A stretch of DNA of 64,000 nt from Euclidia mi (taxonomy: Eukaryota; Arthropoda; Insecta; Lepidoptera; Erebidae): contig OX123187.2 of assembly GCA_944739405.2 (NCBI GenBank), positions 40,280,394 to 40,344,393 of the forward strand, in the 5' to 3' direction. Each line of letters opens with the position of its first letter. The first letter of the stretch is position 1. The position numbers and the translations under genes were made by a program. The notes beneath the pieces were generated by a model. It made no database searches, was not told the DNA's origin, and saw only the letters and a list, made by a program, of their open reading frames with translations. Below are positions 45,775 to 57,240 of this stretch, one piece after another.

Positions 45775-46596
45775 CTGACACCAGTTAAAGAAAGAAATTG
45801 CGATAATTAACTCCACTACTATTCAAGGACCGTTGGCGTTACTGTACGTTTTATTTACGACAGAATTACGTACCAGCTTAAGTCTTATTAAGTATTTTAA
45901 CGATCTCGTAATTATTCTGCGAAGAGGGCAGCTAAGAATGGATTTCTTTCGATTCACTGAACAATGGCGAGTTCAGCTTTTATTCAGTACGTTTTTACTT
46001 TTTCAATTTTAAAGCACAAGTACATTTACGGGGAAAGCATTCTATATTATGAACGTTGCTACTGGTATTTCCAAGTACTCTGTTTTGTATTTCCTAGTAC
46101 TCTGTTTTGACTTATATCAGGAAACTGGAAGTCGTTTCATAACTAAAATCTCTCTTTCATTTCATTACAAAATACTGTCTCCTATTTTGTTATTTTAGTT
46201 ATATATTTTAAGAAGTTATTTAAGTTTCTTTAATATATTATGTACATTATGGCCATGGTGGTAGGAAATAAAAGCAATATTGAATTTTAGTACAATAAAT
46301 AGTCGTATTATGTGTTAGCCTTATTTATGCAATAAGATTTCCTTGTTTGTTTACGTGAATTAATATGGAATATGACTAATAAAATAATTATTATTATCAT
46401 TATACCTACGTCAACATTCATAAACGCTGAGAAAATATGAAACATAATTAATTCCAGAAAGGAACGCTAGAAACTTTGTGCACTTAAACAAGCTGCAAAG
46501 TAAGATGTATAAGATGTATTTTCTGAACCGTGTTATTTAATAACCTAGTTTTCAGTGAAATGCATTTGAGAACTCATTTCAAGTAGAAAAGGATAC
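45775..46596. other. Intron of the pseudouridine enzyme gene
   Basis: 822 bp, AT-rich, with GT at the 46596 side and AG at 45775-45776. Nothing else noted. Confidence 0.7.
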
Positions 46597-46728
46597 TGGC
46601 TCTGAGCGAAGCTCCTCCCGTTGCTTTCGCGACCGCAGCCAAAATGAACGGTGTCACTTCTTTGCCACGGATGCCGGTGTCTTCTGCTTCTTGTAAGGCA
46701 TGGCGAATGCTCTCTTCTATGACTTTTT
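46597..46728 (-). CDS. Pseudouridine enzyme exon: glycosidase C-terminal part
   Basis: Acceptor GTTTAATAG|AAAAAGTC at 46728, donor GAGCCA|GTATCC after 46597. 132 nt. It joins the preceding exon in phase 1 (codon G|AA) and the next as A|AT. It encodes KVIEESIRHALQEAEDTGIR, then GKEVTPFILAAVAKATGG and SLRA. The VTPF(I/L)LA..A..TGG pattern is a signature of pseudouridine-5'-phosphate glycosidases. The ORF continues past the donor but diverges from the family there. Confidence 0.88.
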
Positions 46729-48668
46729 CTATTAAACAGACAAGCAGTTTTAAATGCACACTATCGGCTTTTTTGTCTCCATTATAGATACTCATATAAC
46801 AGGCTCAAGCAGAGGGGTACGAGCGCCTACTCTAACCTAAAGGCGATCGGGTCTTACACTAAAATCACAGCTAGAGCTCTCGCAGTAGAGTTCGTACTCG
46901 CGTAGCCAAATGCAGTGACTGATCAACATAAACAAGTTGATTGTATGTTCAAATTTCAATATAAAGTATTATTGTTATGTGTTTTTCTGTCACGTGTATT
47001 TTCCTAACAGTAGGTATAAATCGAAAAAACTACGACCCTTTGGCAGCTGTACTGGCAGACAAAGGTGCATAGCACAGAGGCCATTTGATAGTTTTAATCT
47101 AGCATGTGAAGTGGGACATTAACTGAGGAGCCTCTATAATTGCGCTATAAATACAATCACAGATTGCAGTAGGTGTAGAGCTATTACAACTTGTGTGGTC
47201 CAGGTCTATACAGATGAGTGTTATATGAGTCGATGTTGGTAGGATTAACTTTTTTTGGAATTTTCAAATACAATTATCATTTTGAATTACTTCACGAAAA
47301 CACGAAAACTCCTACACTCTAAATGACGGCCTGCAGATCACATAAATATTGGCTTCTCTAAGGTTGACATACAACGCTCGGTGCAGTAAAAGTGACGAGG
47401 CGGTTATATGTGTTTCAAACTAACTGTAGACAAACTTTGACACTCACAACTTGTACGACAATGAAACTTTGACGACACACTTAAGAACAAGTTTTAAGGA
47501 AAGTTTGATTAAAGGACAAATCGCTTTCTACCGATTGTCGATTGAATACATACAGTAAAGCTAAGTAAAAATCACTAAAGTGCGTGATGGGCCAAGCACT
47601 ATGATGAGTTCCATGGTTTCTCTCAATAATACTCGCCCGCGCTTAATTTTAATAAGATACGTTAAGTCTCATTAGCTGTTGTAATTTGCCATTTAACTTC
47701 TGTGTAATTCATTTTTTCGCGGTCTTAATATGTTTTTAATTTTTTTTAAAAGATCACTCACGCCTTAGGACTAAATCCTGTGTCGCGGGGGGGACTTTAC
47801 AAACATACAACTAACGAGGACAATAAACACCCAGACTCGACACAACACTCGACTTGTCCAGGTAGTAGAGCCTCGCTGATTTCAGCACGAATGAGTCGGC
47901 TCGACCGGGGAAGTACTACCTTCTCACAGAAAATCGACGTAAAGTAACAGTAGCCAAACTGTTGCGTTTCGTTCGGTGAGTGAGAGTGCCGGAGGCCCAT
48001 CCCCTATTCCTTCTCCTTCATCCCATTTCTCCTCCTGTCCCTTTTCCCAACCCCAAGGGGCGGCAACGCACTTGTGACTCCTGTGGTGTTGCTTGTGTCC
48101 ATGGGCGGCGGTAATTGCTTACCATCAGGCGATCCGTCTGCTCGTTTTCCGCCTAATATTTAAAAAAAAAACAACAATTTATGGCTCACACAAAGTTTTG
48201 TCTCGTGTGGGTATCCCACAACACTCGACGCAGTGTCAAGCGGTGAGGCGGCCGCTTAAACCACTACGCCAATCGTGCAGTTAAATGACTTATTACTATC
48301 ATTCTAGTGTTATCCGAGTCCTAGTGGAATCCAAAACATTAACCTAGCAATTCGGCGTCCACTTTTTCGAGATATAACCGACATATTATTCCATGAAGCA
48401 ACTGTTGACTAAGTTCTGTATTCCAAAGTATTCTATGGTAAGACTAGTGTTACACTTGAGGTTGCTGGCTCCCCGTCATTACCTGCTATGTTCATCAGTA
48501 GTTACATCACTGGGTGTTTCAATGATACTCCAATGTAGAGAACAGATAAGAATTTAACAGAAATTATGCCTAAATGATCATAAATGACTAAACTAATGTT
48601 TCAGCATTACAATTAACCAGAATTACATAGATCAAGCAACCAAGTACAAAACAAAATTCCGAACTTAC
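46729..48668. other. Intron of the pseudouridine enzyme gene with a LINE tail
   Basis: 1.94 kb. Contains the non-LTR 3' end at about 47750-48171 and a tRNA-like phrase at about 48270-48285. No exon was recognised. Confidence 0.6.
47750..48171 (+). mobile_element. Non-LTR retrotransposon 3' end with poly(A)
   Basis: Contains GCCGGAGGCCCATCCCCTAT, GGGCGGCAACGCACTTG, TCCATGGGCGGCGGTAATTG, CATCAGGCGATCCGTCTGCT and an A run at about 48163-48171. This block order is a common lepidopteran LINE 3' untranslated region. The 5' limit is approximate. It lies antisense to the host gene. Confidence 0.6.
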
Positions 48669-48870
48669 CATCCATTGCGTATTCCTTAGGTATTGGCACA
48701 GCGACTACAATACCGGACGAGAGATGTAAATTGTACGCTGCTTGAAGTACTTTTGCTGCGTGCTGCGCATCGGTCACATTGTGAGGGGCACGGTGACCCG
48801 ACTTTGGAGTGTAAAACGCTGGAAAGTCAGTGGAGTTGCCGAATGCGCACACACATACTCCTTGGGTTTC
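48669..48870 (-). CDS. Pseudouridine enzyme exon: glycosidase core
   Basis: Acceptor TCCTTTCAG|GAAACCC at 48870, donor GGATG|GTAAGTTC after 48669. 202 nt, entering in phase 0 and leaving in phase 1. It encodes ETQGVCVCAFGNSTDFPAFY, TPKSGHRAPHNV, then a helix DAQHAAKVLQAAYNL and GIVVAVPIPKEYAMD. The FPAFYTPKSG and VAVPIP(K/A)E segments are highly characteristic of PsuG enzymes. The joins with the exons at 63325 and 46597 preserve frame without gaps relative to the family. Confidence 0.93.
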
Positions 48871-49077
48871 CTGAAAGGATAGAACTGTTAAAGTGTCAGT
48901 TTTAATAAAATTATATAAGACTAGTGGTCCCGTAGGCGATTTGGCCGTTAAGCGACAAAGTCCTAAATTGATAAAAATGAAAAGTGGTCCCGTATAGAAC
49001 GAAGAGTTATTAATTAATAGCAGATATCAGTTTTTTCTCCTGTGTCGACCTTAAAAGCCAAAATTAGGCTTCTTTAT

Positions 49078-49720
49078 TCCTTTTTTTTTTTGGTGTCGGG
49101 TTGGAAAATCCTCATGGAGTCCCTCCGCCCTGGGGGAAGGTCGATGGGGACTGTCGGAGTCGTTACTGACTAAAAACCAACCCGTGTTCCTCATGTACCC
49201 ATGTGTCGGAGGGTCGGGTATCACCAAAGCATTCCCTGCAACACCCCGACGGGTATTGGCCCTCCAGATAGTCATGCAGGCCCCGAACAAAACCCTCTTG
49301 GCGGCAGAAAGGTGTTGGGCTCCGCCGCCAAAACACCCAGCGGCCGCAGAGGATAGGGAGGACTGCAACGCAACACCGCATCTCCTCTTCCTCTGCGGCC
49401 CCACCGCGACGCAACGATGGTGCGCCCTCATTTGGTCGCGGTAGATAGGGCGCACGGCAACGCAACACCGACACGCCTCTCCTCCCGCGACCGCACCCGA
49501 CTGCGAGGGACAGACAAACTTGTCCCCTGCACCCGCACCTTGGGACGCATCCTACGCAGGCCTCACCCAAGCCCACGTGTAACGGCATCCCGCTTAGCTT
49601 CACCGGGGGTTTACCTGAATCCGACGGTAACTGAGCCCCCCACCACGACAAGGTGGAGATCCCACTCTTTATTTCTGTCATGGATCATATTTTCTCCCAT
49701 TAAGCATGTCATCAGTGATG
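49078..49720 (-). mobile_element. Non-LTR retrotransposon 3' region, minus strand
   Basis: On the minus strand it ends with GGTTGGTTTTTAGTCAGTAA, TGAGGATTTTCC and an A run at about 49080-49091. The GC-rich body at 49200-49680 gives a 172-codon open frame and several plus-strand shadows without recognisable protein motifs. The tail layout (TTTTAGT-GGTAA...TGAGGATTTTCC...polyA) is familiar from lepidopteran LINE 3'UTRs. Confidence 0.55.
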
Positions 49721-49912
49721 GACAGTCACTTAAAAGCGTAAAATAATAACGGTTTATTTTATCAATTTTAACGTATTTTAGTGTATTTATTATATAAATA
49801 TATTTGCTTTCTGCATTTCTCCTCTGCATGAAGTGTGCCAAATTTCACCGTCTTGATAGAAGGGTTTACGTACAAAGTGATACAAAGTTTTTGCTTCAAT
49901 TATATTTCTAGA

Positions 49913-51145
49913 CTAGCTGACCCAGCGAACTCCGTATCGCCTTTTTAAGAGTTTTTATTGAATTCCCTTTTTTCCAAGCCCCTTTTCCAAAGTTACCACT
50001 GACTTAGCGCTTAATCTCTTATCATTTCAGGGTCTATAAATGATGCAAATCAAACATAGATTTTTATATAATATTGAATTGCCCATTCCTTAAAATATCG
50101 GAGAGGATACCCATATCGACTTTAAAAAAAAAAACCCGTCCGCCATCTTTAATTTCCTATCCGCCATCTTTGATCACGAAATAGATGTTTTATTTGGATT
50201 CACCATCCCTTAAATCATCAGAGACGATACCCATATTGATTTTAAAAAAAATTCCCATCCGCCATCTTTGATTTCCCATCCGCCATCTTGAATCACGAAA
50301 TAGATGTTGTATTTGGATTCCCCATCCCTTCAAACATCGGAGACGATACCCATATTGATTTCTATAAAAAAATCGCATCCGCCATCTTTGATCACAAAAA
50401 GGTGGTGTTTTTTAATTTCCCATGGCTTAAAATATCGGAGACGATACCCATATCGACTTTTAAAAAAATCCCGTCCGCCATCTTTGAATTCCTATCCGCC
50501 ATCTTTGATCACGAAATAGATGTTGTATTTAGATTCGCCATCCCTTAAAACATCGGAGACGATAACCGTATTGATTTTTTAAAACTTTCCCATCCGCAAT
50601 CTTTGATTTCTCATCCGCCATCTTTGATCACGATTTAGATGTTGTATTTGGATTCCCCATCCCTTTAAATATTGGAGTTGATACCCATATTGAGTTTTTA
50701 AAAAAATCCCATCCGCCATCTTTGATCACAAAATAGATGGTGGTTTTGAATTCTCCATTCCTTAAAATATCGGAGACGATACCCATATCGACTTTAAAAA
50801 AATTTCCCGTCCGCCATCTTTGATTTCCTATACGCCATCTTTGATCACGAAATAGATGTTGTATTTGGATTCACCATCCCTTAAATAATTAGAGACGATA
50901 CCCATTAAAAATTTTTTAATTTTTCCCATCAGCCATTTTTGATTTCACATCCGCCATCTTGAATCACGAAATAGATGTTGTATTTGGATTCCCCATCCCT
51001 TTAAACATCGGAGACGATACCAATATTGATTTTTTTTAATTTTCCCATCCACAATCTTTGATTGCCCATCCGCCATCTTTGATCACGAAATAGAAGTTGT
51101 ATTTCGATTCTCCACCCTTTAAAATATCGAAGGCGATACCCATAT
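49913..51145 (-). mobile_element. Satellite Helitron, minus strand, 5'-truncated
   Basis: On the minus strand it ends GCGATACGGAGTTCGCTGGG-TCAGCTAG|T at 49913, identical in style to the ends at 7642, 55875 and 58135. Family 1 minisatellite occupies about 50080-51140. The leader found in the full-length copies is missing; the array simply stops at about 51142, next to a THAP-domain remnant. Confidence 0.7.
50080..51140 (-). repeat. Minisatellite family 1, copy B (inverted)
   Basis: About ten units with CCGCCATCTTTGAT, GATACCCATATTGA and ATCACGAAATAGATG, the complements of the landmarks in copy A. Confidence 0.85.
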
Positions 51146-51271
51146 TCTTCGATCAAATATACCATAGATGCACAAACAACGCTGCAAAAACGGCTCCACC
51201 AAAACTACACCCACCGCGCCTACCAGTGTGGAGTTTTGATTTAGTCGCGTTAGATCGCAGCAACTAATAAC

Positions 51272-52868
51272 ATGCCGCAGTGCGTATTTAAAAATTGCAG
51301 AAATCACACTTCCCGAACTCTAAAGAAGGACGGAGTGTCATACTTTCGGTAAGTAATAATGTTATTGTCATTACTATATTATATTACTAATAAATAAGTC
51401 TTTAAATCACTGTAATAATGATGTTTAAGTCAAAGTCAAAATAAAAAACGGTAGTATAAAGCAACTAAATTCAATAAAAACTCATTGAACGTATTAATCA
51501 TACTATTAGATTCCTACTTAACTTATACGAGTTATACGCCGACTCTGTTCTAATTTCAGTAGAGACGCCATTGATCTTACAAAAATGATATTTTTTTTAA
51601 ATTACAAAGATGATCATCATTATTTCGTTTACGTGTTCTTACACAAGTCTTTGCTTTAAAACAATATCATTTTGCAAATATAAAACGTTCAATATTTAAT
51701 AGAAGAAAAATTAAAATCGATAGGTACTTCGGAATAATTAGCGGAAAGCTGGATTTTTGCATGGGCTTTCTGTCTTTGGTTCTAAACTAAATACCTAAAG
51801 ACCCGATAGATCTGTGTCAAGAAGAGATCTGCCTACAGATGTTGTTCAAGAACAAATATCAAAAAAAGTATTTTCGCAAAAATCTCCTTAAAGGTGGCTT
51901 TTATCGACAAAATAAGTCCCATGAACTTTGTAAATAGGAAAATTGTCCACAGAAATATAGTTTTTGGCAGGGAAATCGATTCTTGATATAATTGTATTAA
52001 TAGTATTGAAGTACTGGGCACCTATGCATGGACCGACGTTTGTGGTTTTAAACAAAATCTGTAAAGCCGCCATCATTCCGTGAGCCCATTAACATTAAGC
52101 CGTTAACGTTATTCAAGGTCAAACGGCACAAAATAAGGGTGCTTTGCGAATATTGCGATAACGGTCACTGTTTGAATAATAGGTTGATTAATTGACCTTG
52201 AGTAATTTTTGTAGCGGCACACGGATGGATTGGGACTTATAGGATTTTGTTAAGAACTACAAATAGAAGATACATGCAGAAATCCAGCTTGCCGCTTATT
52301 ATTCCGAAGTGAAATCCGTTTATAACACAGAGGGCATCAATTTTCTATTTATTTTAATTTTAGTTTTCCACAAAATGAAATTCGGCGAGAGAAATGGCGG
52401 CTTATAATAGCTCAAATAAAACATGAGATGTGAATATCGTCAAGATTTTTTGTTAGCCAAAGACAAGATGAGTTTTCACAAGTTAATAGATATAAAAGAT
52501 TTTGGTGGTTTGTGTTATGCGTCACATGATGTATTTCTAATTTTTCAAAAGTCGGAAGCTAATAAGACGATTTCTCCGTACTGGCGGATGTATTAAAGAA
52601 AAAATGTGCATTTAACTACTTCTTTTCTACTATTTACTACTACTTTGTACTACTAAACAATTAAGTCTTGTCGACCTTTTATTTGGGATCAACGAACACT
52701 GTCAAATACAACCACCGAATTTTGGTCATCAAATTACGTTGATAAAGGCCGTCATTGAAAAATATTTTGACATACGTCTACACTACGCTGCAAAGTTAAA
52801 AACTGCTAAAGCGAAGGATCGATCCAAGAAACAATTGTTTAATAAGTTGGTATTATTCAAAGAGACAT
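51272..52868 (+). pseudogene. THAP-domain, P-element-like transposon gene remnant
   Basis: Exon 1 (51272-51348) starts at an ATG and encodes MPQCVFKNCRNH...KKDGVSYF, the first half of a THAP C2CH zinc finger. Its donor is TTTCG|GTAAGT. After a 1015-bp intron, acceptor TTTTAATTTTAG leads at 52364 to exon 2, which reads FPQNEIRREKWRLIIAQIKH, the second half of the THAP fold. The split codon joins exactly. A stop follows, before the expected C...H ligands. Further on, about 52445-52868 reads LIDIKDFGGLCYASHDVFLI and HQITLIKAVIEKYFDIRLHY, resembling the C-terminus of P-element/THAP9-type transposases. The catalytic middle is missing, so the copy is internally deleted. Confidence 0.7.
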
Positions 52869-53270
52869 AAAGCACTCATACACTTAAATATGTAGTTTCT
52901 TTTTACCTCGATATATTAACCTTCTTTAATGGAGAGCTGTACTTGATGTGTAGAAGATAATTAGACGTTTGGAGTTTTCGTTCATCGAAGGATACACGAC
53001 AGGTATTGAGCGTTCACGTTGATATTCTGTGAAAGGGTAATTCTTTCCCAGTCGAACAGTCCCTTCATGTTAAAGCCAGTAATATTACTCTCTGTCGACT
53101 ACGAAATAGAAACACAATCCTAAAAATAATAAGGATTTATAACTTATTTTATGAAATTAATATATAAGTAACAAGTCTTTTATTTAACAACTAAGAAATA
53201 CGACTGCCATTAATTAAAAACTAAATAGTTAAAAAATTAATATATAGCCTATGCGACTCGGGATGATGTA
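52869..53270. other. Intronic stretch, nothing recognised
   Basis: AT-rich sequence with no features noted. Confidence 0.3.
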
Positions 53271-53680
53271 AGCTGGCAGCTATGGCCTAGTGCAGAGACC
53301 AACAGACTGGCACGCAGAGGTCTCGGGTTCGAATCCACCGCGTGCACCAATGACTTTTCGAAGTTATGAGCATATTAAACTCTTAATTGTCACTTGCCCC
53401 GTGTTTCGGAGGGCAGGTTAAGCCATCGGTCCCAGCTGTTATCAAAAATCTTTGACAGTCGTTACGGGGAACTAGTACCCTCGAACATCCTGATTCTGGT
53501 TTAAACGATAGAATATGGTTATCCCTGCGTGTTACGGAGGTCAGGCGGCAGTCGTTCTGTGGAAAAGCTAATATTCTGTCAAATCGGGTTACACTAGAAA
53601 GCGGACCTCGGGCTTCAAGACGAAAAGTTTTGGATGCAACCCGGAAAAACGCTCGGAGGATGATGATGACTTGGGATAAT
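53271..53680 (+). mobile_element. tRNA-derived SINE of a second family
   Basis: The head has an A-box-like TGGCCTAGTGC and a B box GGGTTCGAATCC at about 53326-53337. The body includes GACAGTCGTTACGGGGAACT and the copy ends GGATGATGATGA, which resembles LINE 3' ends and suggests LINE-mediated movement. It differs from the family at 1219/3221/8710. Confidence 0.65.
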
Positions 53681-54348
53681 GTAAGTATTTTAATGATATG
53701 ACACACATCCAAATCGGTTCTGGCATTTAAAAGTTATGACGGAATAAATAAACTCAAATACATACATACTTGCGTGCATACATGAACGCTATTAATATTA
53801 CATTCATTTTTTGTCAGTCGTGTAAAAATAATACGAATTACAAAAGGTTTCAAGAAAGGAAGATAAGGTTTAAGATTGAATTTTATAAGAATTAAATCTT
53901 CAATTACTACTTTGTGTATTGTGTTTTTACACAATTTATGTTCATAAAAAACAACGTTATCAAATATGTATATTACCCCGTGTGCGTGTTCAAAACCCAT
54001 ATTTTTATAATTTACGTAAACTTGATCGGACTCAAAAACTAAATATATTCATTAACACAAGTCTACTCCATGAGTTCCCTAGTCTTGGCGAGTGAAGTTC
54101 GTACCACGCGTGTCTCTGCGCTCTGGTACGTTGAGTAATAAGCATGACGCTTTACATTGACGTTTTTTATATCAACTATTGTGGCATATAGTTAGATGAA
54201 CAGTCAATGTAAAGTCTGGTTTATTATTTGGGTGGTGGAATAAACTCACGCACATAAAGTATGTAGTAGTAGGTATGTATGTACTGAGTGCCACAATTTG
54301 ACGAAATTTATATTCGAGAAGGAGTATCTATGGTATATGTGATCGAAG

Positions 54349-55875
54349 CCCATATTGATATTTAAAATTTTCTCATCCGCCATCTTTGATTTCTCAACGC
54401 TTCGACCCTTTGGGGCCGGGCAAAAGGCTAAAAAGGCTAAAACATAATGTCGGCTAATCTCAGGAACTAGCAGTCGGATTTTAAAAATTGTTATTGCCTA
54501 TGATAGCCCAATTATTCGGAAAGGCTATATAAAATTACGCCACAACTTTTAGGGGCCAGACAAAATGGTCAAACGAGAAGGGGGGGGTTGGGTCAAAGGC
54601 AAAAAAAGGCTAAACGGATAGGTTACAATCTATATGGGTGTCGTTTTCGAGATTTTCGGGACGCTGATTAATAATATGAAATTTATTTAGTGATCCAAGA
54701 TGGCGGACGGGAAATCAAAGATGGCGGATGAGAAAATTTGAAATATCAATATGGGTATCGCCTTCGATATTTTAAGGGGTGGAGCATGGAAATACAACAT
54801 CTATTTCGTGATCAAAGATGGCGGATGGGCAATCAAAGATGGCAGATGGGAAAATTAAAAAAAAAAACAATATTGGTATCGTCTCCGATGTTTAAAGGGA
54901 TGGGCAATCCAAATACAACATCTATTTCGTAATTCAAGACGGCGGATGGGAAATCAAAAATGGCGGATGGCAAAATTTGAAAATAAATATGGGTATCGTA
55001 TCTGATGATTTAAGGGATGGTGAATCCAAATACAACATCTATGTCGTGATCAAAGATGGCGGATAGGAAATCAAAGATGGCGGACGGGATTTTTTTTATA
55101 GTCGATATGGGTATCGTCGCCGATATTTAAAGGGATGGGGAATCCAAATCCGACATCTATTTCGTGATCAAAGATGGCGGATGAGAAATCAAAGATGGCG
55201 GATGGGAAAGTTTTAAAAAATCAATATGGTAATCGTCTCCGATGTTTTAAGGGATGGCGAATCTAAATACAACATCTATTTCGTGATCAAAGATGGCAGA
55301 TAGGAAAACAAAGATGGCAGACGGGATTTTTTTTAAGTCGATATGGGTATCGTCTCCGATATTTTAAGGAATGGGGAATTCAAAAACATCATCTATTTCG
55401 TTATCAAAGATGGCGGATGGGATTTTTTTTAAAATCAATATGGGTATCGTCTCCGATGTTTGAAGGGATGGGGAATCCAAATACAACATCTATTTCGTGA
55501 TTCAAGATGGCGGATGGGAAATCAAAGATGGCGGATGGGAAAAAATTAAAAATCAATATAGGTATCGTCTCTGATGATTTGAGGGATGGTGAATCCAAAT
55601 ACAACATCTATTTCGTGGTCAAAGATGGTGGATAGGAAATCAAAGATGGCGGACGGGATATTTTTAAGTCGATATGGGTATCGTCTCCGATATTTTAAGG
55701 AATGGGAAATTCAATATTATATAAAAATCTATGTTGGTTTGTTCATCATTTATAGACTCTGAAATGATAAGGGATTAAGCGCTAAGTCAGTGGTAACTTT
55801 GGAAAAGGGGCTTGGAAAATGGGAATTAAATAAAAACTCTTAAAAAGGCGATACGGAGTTCGCTGGGTCAGCTAG
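54349..55875 (+). mobile_element. Satellite Helitron with rearranged 5' end
   Basis: Ends GGGTCAGCTAG|T at 55875. The 5' part starts inside an inverted array unit (54349-54397) which joins directly to ACGCTTCGACCCTTTGGGG, the middle of the usual leader, so the first part of the leader is lost or inverted. The family 1 minisatellite occupies about 54660-55715. Confidence 0.65.
54660..55715 (+). repeat. Minisatellite family 1, copy C
   Basis: About ten units with AAGATGGCGGA motifs and the TCAATATGGGTATC core, in the same orientation as copy A. Confidence 0.85.
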
Positions 55876-56402
55876 TACTAATATAAAGTTTGTTTGTTTG
55901 TTTGTTTGAACGCGCTAATCTCAGGAACTACCGGTCGGATCTGAAAATTATTTTTGTATACGATAGCCCAGGTATACCGAAAGGCCATAGAATATTTATC
56001 ATAACGCTTTGACCCTTTGGGGCCGGGCAAAAGGCTAAACAGGCTAAAAGATAATGTCGGCTAATCTCAGGAATTCGGATTTTAAAAATTGTTATTGCCT
56101 ATGACAGCCCAATTATTCCGCCACAACTTTTAGGAGCCAGACAAAAATTATAAAATGGTCAAACGAGAAGGGGGAGGGTTGGATCAAAGGCAAAAAAAGG
56201 CTAAACGAATAGGATACAATCTATATGGGTATCGTTTTCGAGATTTTCGGGACGCTGATTAATAATATAAAATTTATTTAGTGATCCAAGATTGCGGACG
56301 GGAAATCAAAGATGGCGGATGAGAAAATTTTAAAAATCAATATGTGTATCGCCTTCGATATTTTAAGGGGTGGGGAATCGAAATACAACATCTATTTCGT
56401 GA

Positions 56403-57240
56403 TACAATATTATTTAGCGGGTCTTAGTCGCGATAATTTATTTATTTCAAGGCATAAATACCTCTGTTGAAGAGGAAGGACCGCAAATCTGAAGTAAGCA
56501 GAGTGCCGGCTTACATGCTTTATATCAAGGGAGTGACGGACAAAGTTGGAACAGTACTACAGAAATACTCCATCAAGACTGTATATAGTCCTCTCTCCAA
56601 GGTAGCACACAATCTGCGTACCCTAAAGGACGTAATTCCTCTATAAACACCACTACAAGGTTGATTGCAGTTGTGGTAGTTCCTATATCGGACAGACCAA
56701 ACGAGCGATCGCTGAAAGGGTCAAAGAACATATCACAGCTGTCAAAAATCGACAAATTAATAAATCTGCCATTGCTGAGCATTTGCTGGAATCTGGACCA
56801 AACCACTGGATAGAATTACATCAACCACAAGTCTTATCCACCGATCGCCACTATTACTCCAGGATAGTACGCGAAGCGGTTGAAATCAAAAAACATAGAA
56901 ATTTCAACCGGGAGGACGGATACAGACTATCGACCACTTGGAACACCGTTATCAACAAATGCAAACAACGCCGCAGTAACACAACTCATCAGTGTGTAGA
57001 CGTCATAAGTGTAGTGTGTCGAAGTACCGACAGTGCGGATATAACTAAAAATATCAAAAATACAAAACAAGTGAGGGTAGCTGCCGAAACCCGCGCTTCA
57101 CAAGGACGGCGCTGAGCTGACATCAGTCCCTCCGTGACCACAACCGTTGCAAGCCGGGAGAAACGTAGGAGAATAACAGAGGTATTTATGCCTTGAAATA
57201 AATAAATTATCGCGACTAAGACCCGCTAAATAATATTGTA
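56403..57240 (+). mobile_element. Penelope-like insertion with 66-bp inverted termini
   Basis: 838 bp bounded by perfect 66-bp inverted repeats, 56403-56468 and 57175-57240 (TACAATATTATTTAGCGGGT...). It sits in the satellite array. Penelope-like elements often insert 5'-truncated and with inverted terminal repeats, which fits. The inside encodes the C-terminal part of the element's protein. Confidence 0.75.
56470..57115 (+). pseudogene. Penelope-like GIY-YIG endonuclease, frameshifted
   Basis: The first frame from about 56479 gives AYMLYIKGVTDKVGTVLQKY and LRTLKDVIPL, matching the linker between reverse transcriptase and endonuclease in Penelope-like elements. At about 56640 a one-base frame change moves to HHYKVDCSCGSSYIGQTKRA, then AERVKEH, SAIAEHLLESG and a HYYSRIVREAVEI segment, the GIY-YIG nuclease with its CxC and YIG elements. 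The frame ends in a stop at 57113-57115. The reverse transcriptase is absent. The protein would nick target DNA for retrotransposition, but this copy is truncated and broken. Confidence 0.82.

Noticed and set aside
49163..49681. 172-codon minus-strand ORF
   Set aside because: Lies in a GC-rich LINE 3' region with no protein family resemblance; kept only as part of the LINE tail.
51833..52082. Minus-strand ORF in the THAP intron that faintly resembles the middle of THAP-type transposases
   Set aside because: The resemblance (a D-x-SHLLK-like segment) is too weak and in the opposite orientation to the THAP exons.
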